A stretch of DNA of 18,538 nucleotides from an uncultured Eubacteriales bacterium (GTDB lineage: Bacteria > Bacillota_A > Clostridia > Peptostreptococcales > Anaerovoracaceae). Position 1 is the stretch's first letter, and the number at the start of each line of letters is the position of its first letter. Below the pieces are notes generated by a model. That model did no database searches. It saw nothing but the letters and a program-made list of their open reading frames with translations, and was not told the origin of the DNA. The stretch is taken from positions 1 to 18,538 of the forward strand of contig CACYHM010000039.1 of assembly GCA_902774195.1 (NCBI GenBank), given 5' to 3'. Below are positions 14,486-18,538 of this stretch, one piece after another. A program made the position numbers and the translations under genes.

Positions 14486-14531
14486 CATGATGCTGATTCC
14501 AGCTTTTCCGGGATCACAGTTTGTCCCAGTT

Positions 14532-15107
14532 TTACCTTACCTCTACCAGCTCGATCGCGAAGTTGAGCGCCTTGTCCGCCATCTGATGGTTGCAGTCGAA
14601 TGTGACGGTCTTGTCATCGATGGCCGTAACCAGTGCGTCGAAAGGTCTGCCGAGAGTATCCTGAAGCATCACCTGGTCTCCGACTTCGAGGTCTTCAGAC
14701 CCGGCTACCGTGTCTCTGTCGACGGTGATCACCAGCATGTCCTGATGATGTCCGTAGGCGTCTTCAGGTTCGAGGTGCACCTCGATCTTTTCGCCCGGCT
14801 CGAGTTCTGCCACAGCGCGGTCAAAGCCCTTTATCATCTGGCCTATGCCGCATACGAATTCCAGAGGGACTCCCCTCTCATAGCTCGACTCGAACTGCTC
14901 GCCGTCATCGAAGGTGCCGACATAGTGGACTTTCACAGTCCTGCCTACGTTCTTCCCCTCGAAGAGGTACTGAGGCTCGCCGCATCCCGGGCATCCGGAG
15001 CATCCGCCCGCATCGGCACAGCCGCCGCAGCCGGCCTCATCGTGATGATGGTCATGACCGTGCTCGTGGCCGTGCTCGTGATGATGGTCAGCTCGCCCCT
15101 GAGCCAT
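14532..15107 (-). CDS. slyD: SlyD-like FKBP peptidyl-prolyl cis-trans isomerase with His/Cys-rich N-terminus
   Basis: Prolyl isomerase and chaperone of the SlyD subgroup. The FKBP core begins at VGRTVKVHYVGTFDDG and includes SSYERGVPLEFVCGIGQMIKGFD. The insert-in-flap domain (about HLEPEDAYGHHQDML to QDTLG) follows, and the SlyD signature FDCNHQMADKALNF lies near the C-terminus. SlyD proteins usually carry a metal-binding His/Cys tail at the C-terminus. Here a His/Cys-rich segment (HHHEHGHEHGHDHHH, then repeated CxxC) precedes the FKBP core. The chosen ATG (15107, 191 residues) lies inside the preceding gene without a clear ribosome site; an ATG at 15149 is no better. No start codon exists just before the FKBP core, so the normal start may have been lost or the protein may be fused with the upstream gene by a frameshift. 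Confidence 0.8.
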   Translation of the reverse strand: MAQGRADHHHEHGHEHGHDHHHDEAGCGGCADAGGCSGCPGCGEPQYLFEGKNVGRTVKVHYVGTFDDGEQFESSYERGVPLEFVCGIGQMIKGFDRAVAELEPGEKIEVHLEPEDAYGHHQDMLVITVDRDTVAGSEDLEVGDQVMLQDTLGRPFDALVTAIDDKTVTFDCNHQMADKALNFAIELVEVR

Positions 15108-15388
15108 GCTTCGACTGCCGCATCGGCATCGCCTTCGGCTCCGGCGCATATCTGCAGCCCCGCAGCGGTAAGAGCATCCTTGGCGCCCTGTCCCATGCCT
15201 CCGCAGATCAGGGCATCTACGCCCCTGTCCGCGAGCAGGTCAGCCAGCGCCTCGTGTCCCGTGCCGTTCGTGTCCATGATGCTGCCCGATACGATCTTTC
15301 CGTCCTCGACTTCATAGATCTTGAATTTTTCCGTATGTCCGAAATGCTGGAAAACATTTCCGTCTTCGTAAGTTACGGCTACTCTCAT
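14945..15388 (-). CDS. NifX/NifB-like dinitrogenase iron-molybdenum cofactor-type protein, C-terminus out of frame
   Basis: Small protein of the Nitro_FeMo-Co family (PF02579), which binds or carries metal clusters. In non-diazotrophs these proteins have no proven role. The domain (about 1-110) is clear: MRVAVTYEDGNVFQHFGHTEKF, then FKIYEVEDGKIV, GTGHEALADLL and DALICGGMGQGAKDAL. Relatives often end in a His-rich metal-binding tail soon after this domain. Here the frame after AWLRGEL becomes Thr/Ala-rich (TIITSTATSTVMT). The same DNA read in the -1 frame encodes a His/Cys-rich tail, which now belongs to the FKBP frame. So the native C-terminus is probably displaced by a frameshift. A GGAG lies 11 nt before the ATG. 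It follows vorC by 21 nt. Confidence 0.8.
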   Translation of the reverse strand: MRVAVTYEDGNVFQHFGHTEKFKIYEVEDGKIVSGSIMDTNGTGHEALADLLADRGVDALICGGMGQGAKDALTAAGLQICAGAEGDADAAVEAWLRGELTIITSTATSTVMTIITMRPAAAAVPMRADAPDARDAASLSTSSRGRT

Positions 15389-15409
15389 TATTCTAAAAAC
15401 TCCTCTGTC

Positions 15410-15955
15410 TTATTTCTGCTGTCTTCCGATCTCGAGGCCCATCCTGAACGCCTCGACGTTAGGTGCGATCAGTTTTTCCTTGGCCGCGAACTTATGCTCG
15501 ATACCCTTTACTATGACCTCTTCAGGCACAGCGTCGGTAGCTCCGACATAAACGCCGAGCATGATGACGTTGAGTGCTCTCGGGTTGTCGATATCGATAG
15601 CCATCTGAGTGACAGGGGCCTTTACGACCTTGATGTCGTCTCTCTCGATCGGATCGGTAACGATCGTGCTGTTCACGAACAGGGTCCCGCCCGGTTTGAG
15701 GTTAGGAAGGAACTTGTGCAGCGACGGTCCGTTCATTACCACGAGGTCCTCAAGGTTATAGCTTACAGGCGCGCCGATCTCCTCATCGGAAATGACTACA
15801 TAGCAGTTTGCCGTGCCGCCTCTCATGGCAGCGCCGTATGAAGGGAAGAACGTGACGTTCAGGTCAGTGGCCTGCGAAGTTGCCTCTGCAAGGAGCTTGC
15901 CCATCGTCATGACTCCCTGTCCGCCGAATCCGGCGATCATAAGATTTCTTTCCAT
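15410..15955 (-). CDS. vorC: 2-oxoacid:ferredoxin oxidoreductase, gamma subunit
   Basis: Gamma subunit of a 2-oxoacid:ferredoxin oxidoreductase (Vor/Kor type), which oxidatively decarboxylates a 2-oxoacid to an acyl-CoA and reduces ferredoxin. It opens with the family motif IAGFGGQGVMTMGKLLAEA and contains SYGAAMRGGTANCYVVIS. The 181-residue length is typical. A strong TAAAGGAGG ribosome site precedes the ATG, 12 nt after the beta-subunit stop. Together with genes for the alpha, beta and ferredoxin-like subunits it forms a complete four-subunit set. Sequence alone cannot decide between 2-oxoisovalerate and 2-oxoglutarate as substrate. Confidence 0.93.
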   Translation of the reverse strand: MERNLMIAGFGGQGVMTMGKLLAEATSQATDLNVTFFPSYGAAMRGGTANCYVVISDEEIGAPVSYNLEDLVVMNGPSLHKFLPNLKPGGTLFVNSTIVTDPIERDDIKVVKAPVTQMAIDIDNPRALNVIMLGVYVGATDAVPEEVIVKGIEHKFAAKEKLIAPNVEAFRMGLEIGRQQK

Positions 15956-15967
15956 GGTCTTCCTCCT

Positions 15968-16729
15968 TTACTGTTTCTTCTCTCCGCCGTCTCTGAACAC
16001 TCCGAGAGGATATTCCTCGAACATCTTCTCTCTGAGGAAGTCGAGCGACTTGAGCGGATCGAGTCCCCAGTTTGTAGGGCAGCTCGTCACGATCTCTACC
16101 ATGCTGTATCCCTTGCCCTCGAGCTGATACTCGAAAGCCTTCTTGATGGCCTTGCGGGCAGCGATAACGTGCTGAGGAGTGTCGCAGCTTACTCTCTCGA
16201 TGTAGTAAGGAGCTGTCAGCTGGTTGAGGATCTCCGACATGTGCATCGGATATCCGTGCTCTTCAGGGTTCCTTCCGCCCGGCGTAGTGGTCGACTTCAT
16301 GCCTACGAGCGTCGTAGGAGCCATCTGGCCGCCTGTCATTCCGTAGATTCCGTTGTTAACGAAGATGACCGTGAAGTTCTCGCCTCTGTTGGCAGCGGAC
16401 ATCGTCTCGGCGAGTCCGATAGCAGCAAGGTCTCCGTCGCCCTGGTATGTATATACGAGCGAGTCCGGGGACGATCTCTTGATGCCTGTGGCCACAGCGC
16501 CTGCTCTTCCGTGAGCAGCGATGGTCTCATCGTGTGTGACATAGAACTGTCCGAGTCCGCAGCATCCTACGCCCTCTACTCTTACGAGGTTGTCGAGCTG
16601 TCCGAGCTCTTCTGCTGCCTCGCCGATGATCTTGTGGATCGTGCTGTGCATGCATCCCGGGCAGAAACCCGAGACAGCGCCCTCTATGATGCCTTTGGTC
16701 CTGGCATAGACTTTCTTTTCTTCAGCCAT
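15968..16729 (-). CDS. vorA: 2-oxoacid:ferredoxin oxidoreductase, beta subunit (TPP-binding)
   Basis: Thiamine-pyrophosphate-binding subunit. It has the FCPGCMHSTIHKI motif (CxxC near residue 20), VEGVGCCGLGQFY, the TPP/Mg motif GDGDLAAIG followed by VIFVNNGIYGMTGGQMAPTT, and the TTPGGRNPEEHGYP segment typical of the Vor/Kor group. Length 253 is normal. The ATG shares one base with the alpha-subunit stop (TAATG), and GGAGG lies 8 nt upstream, so subunits are probably translated in step. The naming follows the vor scheme used for such four-gene sets; korB is an equally valid label if 2-oxoglutarate is the substrate. Confidence 0.94.
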   Translation of the reverse strand: MAEEKKVYARTKGIIEGAVSGFCPGCMHSTIHKIIGEAAEELGQLDNLVRVEGVGCCGLGQFYVTHDETIAAHGRAGAVATGIKRSSPDSLVYTYQGDGDLAAIGLAETMSAANRGENFTVIFVNNGIYGMTGGQMAPTTLVGMKSTTTPGGRNPEEHGYPMHMSEILNQLTAPYYIERVSCDTPQHVIAARKAIKKAFEYQLEGKGYSMVEIVTSCPTNWGLDPLKSLDFLREKMFEEYPLGVFRDGGEKKQ

Positions 16730-17808
16730 TACAGCACCTCCTTGATGAATTCTTCAGCGCCCTTAAGAACCTGATCGTTCGTCAGGAGCTGTCCGCCTGA
16801 TCTCAGGACTTCCTTCACAGGGACTCTGCCCTGGACCGCATAGTCGATGTCCCATCTCATCTGAGCAGGGATGGACATCTCTACATCGATGATGCCCTTG
16901 ACTCTGCTGAAGTCGAGATTCTTGAATGTATCGTACGGGAACGGCGAAAGAGTGATCGGTCTGATCATTCCGGCCTTTACGCCCTTTGCTCTGAGCTCTC
17001 TGATGACAGCTCTGGAGATACGGGCCGAAATGCCGTAGGCTGCGAATACGATCTCGGCGTCGTCCATCATGAATTCTTCGACTCTGATGTCCTTGTCCCA
17101 TGTCTCGTACATCGCGGCCGCCTCGATATTGACCTTCTCCTGTCCGTCGCCTACCGAACCCGGTCTGCAGAAAGCCTGCTGACCGAGAGGGTGTCCGATG
17201 ATGGCTCTAGGCAGGAACTTCTCTCTGCACTTCGCGAGTTCTTCGTCTGTCTTCATCGGAGGAAGAACTACAGGCTCCATCATCGTTCCCATGACTCCGT
17301 CCGTGAGGACGAGCACAGGGTTCTGGTCTCTTTCTGCGAGGTCATATGCCTCGTAGACCATGTCCACGCACTCCTGTACCGAATCCGGCGCGAGTACGAT
17401 CATTCTGAATCCGCCGTTTCCGGAAGCCTTTGTGGCCTGCATGTAGTCCTGCTGTGCCGGCTGGATAGCTCCGATCCCAGGGCCGCCTCTCTGCACATTC
17501 ACGTATACCATAGGGATACGGGCGGAAGCGCAGTAGGACACGCCCTCGCTGTAAAGCGATATTCCGCAGGATGAGGACGAGCTCATCGCTCTGATGCCCG
17601 TCGAAGCCGCTCCGTACAGCATGTTGACGGAAGCTACCTCGCTCTCGCCCTGTACGAATGTGCCGCCTACCTCAGGAAGCCTTCTGGCCATGTACTCAGG
17701 GATCTCGTTCTGCGGTGTGATAGGATAGCCTGCGAAGAAGCGGCATCCTGCTCTTACGGCCGCCTCGGCGATAGCCTCGGTGCCTTTCATAAATACACGA
17801 TCTGCCAT
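16729..17808 (-). CDS. vorB: 2-oxoacid:ferredoxin oxidoreductase, alpha subunit
   Basis: Alpha subunit carrying the pyrimidine-binding and domain-II regions. Motifs: MKGTEAIAEAAVRAGCRFFAGYPITPQNEIPEYM, EVASVNMLYGAASTGIRAMSSSSSCGISLYSEG in type, and VNVQRGGPGIGAIQPAQQDY. The C-terminal part (RRAVRELRAKG-like and ITLSPFPYDTF) is also as expected. I choose the ATG at 17808 (359 residues), because AAAGGAG lies 7 nt upstream. An ATG at 17832 overlaps the vorD stop and has poor spacing. The sequence most resembles proteins annotated as 3-methyl-2-oxobutanoate dehydrogenase subunit VorB, pointing to branched-chain 2-oxoacids from amino-acid fermentation; this is recognition by eye. Confidence 0.93.
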   Translation of the reverse strand: MADRVFMKGTEAIAEAAVRAGCRFFAGYPITPQNEIPEYMARRLPEVGGTFVQGESEVASVNMLYGAASTGIRAMSSSSSCGISLYSEGVSYCASARIPMVYVNVQRGGPGIGAIQPAQQDYMQATKASGNGGFRMIVLAPDSVQECVDMVYEAYDLAERDQNPVLVLTDGVMGTMMEPVVLPPMKTDEELAKCREKFLPRAIIGHPLGQQAFCRPGSVGDGQEKVNIEAAAMYETWDKDIRVEEFMMDDAEIVFAAYGISARISRAVIRELRAKGVKAGMIRPITLSPFPYDTFKNLDFSRVKGIIDVEMSIPAQMRWDIDYAVQGRVPVKEVLRSGGQLLTNDQVLKGAEEFIKEVL

Positions 17809-17822
17809 TTCAGTCTCCTTTC

Positions 17823-18026
17823 CTATCTCCATACCTCGATCGCCGACTCAGGGCAGATCTGGGCGCACATCGCACATCCGATGCAGTCCTCAGGTCTTAC
17901 GGAAGCCGCGTAGAGGTATCCCTTGGAGTTAACATCACTGCCGATCTCGATGCACTTCTTCGGGCAGGAGATCACGCAGTAGGAGCATGATTTGCAGGCT
18001 TCGCTCGTAATTTCGATTCTTGCCAT
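17823..18026 (-). CDS. vorD: 2-oxoacid:ferredoxin oxidoreductase, ferredoxin-like delta subunit
   Basis: A 67-residue 2[4Fe-4S] ferredoxin-type subunit that passes electrons from the TPP centre to free ferredoxin. Two cluster motifs are complete: CKSCSYCVISCPKKC, in which C-x2-C-x2-C-x3-C is present, and CIGCAMCAQICP. The gene has a strong AAGGAGGG ribosome site 7 nt before the ATG. The alpha-subunit gene follows it by 14 nt. This small ferredoxin gene first in the set is the usual order for Vor/Kor operons in anaerobic Firmicutes. Confidence 0.95.
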   Translation of the reverse strand: MARIEITSEACKSCSYCVISCPKKCIEIGSDVNSKGYLYAASVRPEDCIGCAMCAQICPESAIEVWR

Positions 18027-18058
18027 GTAATTCCCTCCTTAGAAATAATAAATATCTA

Positions 18059-18538
18059 CTAATCAACCCATGAATAAGTAAGGTAAAGATCTACAGGTAT
18101 GAGGGCCTTGTCTGTAAGAGCCGAGGCCTCTTCGAAGATCTCTCTGCGGACGCACGCGCTGTTGACTTCAGTGAAGCCGTCGAGCAGTTCGTCCACTTTG
18201 TCCAGTCCTACCATGAATTCATTAACTGTGGTGGCATAGCCAAGATTAGGATTGGCCAGCATGTATATGTGATCGAGTCTCATCGATCCGAGTATGTGCC
18301 GCATGGTGCCGTCGATGGAATCGACGTCCTTCGTCCAAGGTCTGTACGGATTTATGATGTATACAGGAACGGAATCATCCTTTGAGAGAAGGTCGGCGTA
18401 CGCACCGGCGAACTTCGCCGCCTGATGGCCTCCGCCGATGTCGAGCAGTGTGTAATTATCGCTCAGCAGCGACACCCTGACTCCCCCGACCATCACGGGA
18501 GCATCGAGGTACTGATCCTGGTAGATGATGTTTACCCC
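18059..18538 (-). CDS. C-terminal part of a probable P-loop ATPase, truncated by the window edge
   Basis: The open frame runs to the window edge (at least 159 residues), so the start and any Walker A motif are outside. The visible part has LLDIGGGHQAAKFAGAYADLL, which resembles a Walker-B-like region of ParA/MinD/CobQ-type (SIMIBI) NTPases. It also has VYIINPYRPWTKD and ANPNLGYATT, which could be the base-recognition region. It lies 32 nt upstream of vorD in the same direction, so it is likely part of the operon. Assignment as a P-loop ATPase rests on pattern only. Function unknown; a maturation or regulatory partner for the oxidoreductase is a guess. Confidence 0.5.
   Translation of the reverse strand, partial: GVNIIYQDQYLDAPVMVGGVRVSLLSDNYTLLDIGGGHQAAKFAGAYADLLSKDDSVPVYIINPYRPWTKDVDSIDGTMRHILGSMRLDHIYMLANPNLGYATTVNEFMVGLDKVDELLDGFTEVNSACVRREIFEEASALTDKALIPVDLYLTYSWVD

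Noticed and set aside
14381..14488. Longer N-terminus for the HAD phosphatase
   Set aside because: The extra frame crosses the operon terminator and the -10 element and lacks a ribosome site; the ATG at 14380 has AAAGGAG.
15080..15125. Programmed -1 frameshift signal at the NifX/FKBP overlap
   Set aside because: I found no X-XXY-YYZ slippery heptamer in the NifX reading frame near AWLRGEL; an unusual mechanism is not excluded.

Overview
The window looks like the chromosome of an anaerobic, Gram-positive Clostridia-type Firmicute. The evidence is a ferredoxin-dependent 2-oxoacid oxidoreductase, an FMN riboswitch driving a RibU-type transporter, a type III pantothenate kinase, PepV, a PucR-type regulator and strong AGGAGG-like ribosome sites. 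I cannot name the genus. Every gene I can support lies on the minus strand, so transcription runs from high to low coordinates. The window is mostly housekeeping DNA and holds no transposase, phage gene, CRISPR array, tRNA or rRNA that I can see.

In transcription order: (1) 18538-14456, an operon entered in mid-gene. It holds the end of a probable P-loop ATPase, then vorD-vorB-vorA-vorC (four-subunit 2-oxoacid:ferredoxin oxidoreductase), a NifX/NifB-like small protein and a SlyD-like FKBP isomerase, closed by a clear intrinsic terminator. The last two genes overlap by 163 nt in different frames across a His/Cys-rich segment, which suggests a frameshift or a split fusion. (2) 14432-13502, a HAD-family phosphatase with its own extended -10 element. 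(3) 13505-11775, metG with a good promoter, ending in a 21-bp tandem duplication of its last codons and a GC-rich palindrome. (4) 11493-11747, a non-coding block with four copies of an inverted repeat of exact geometry, GGTGTA-N25-TACACC, mirror-symmetric as a set. This is the most unusual object in the window. (5) 11468-6921, tatD-tilS-ftsH. (6) 6908-2274, a PucR-family regulator with a disrupted 5' end, coaX, dusB, an orphan branched-chain-amino-acid-type binding lipoprotein and pepV, closely packed or overlapping. (7) 820-20, an FMN riboswitch, a hairpin and ribU.

The order metG-tatD and the order tilS-ftsH-coaX-dusB each recall origin-proximal blocks known from Bacillus subtilis, here joined, without hpt or hslO and with pucR inserted. 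Functionally the window combines tRNA and translation quality (metG, tilS, dusB), membrane proteolysis (ftsH), CoA and flavin supply (coaX, ribU), peptide and amino-acid use (pepV, binding protein) and amino-acid-derived 2-oxoacid oxidation (vor).
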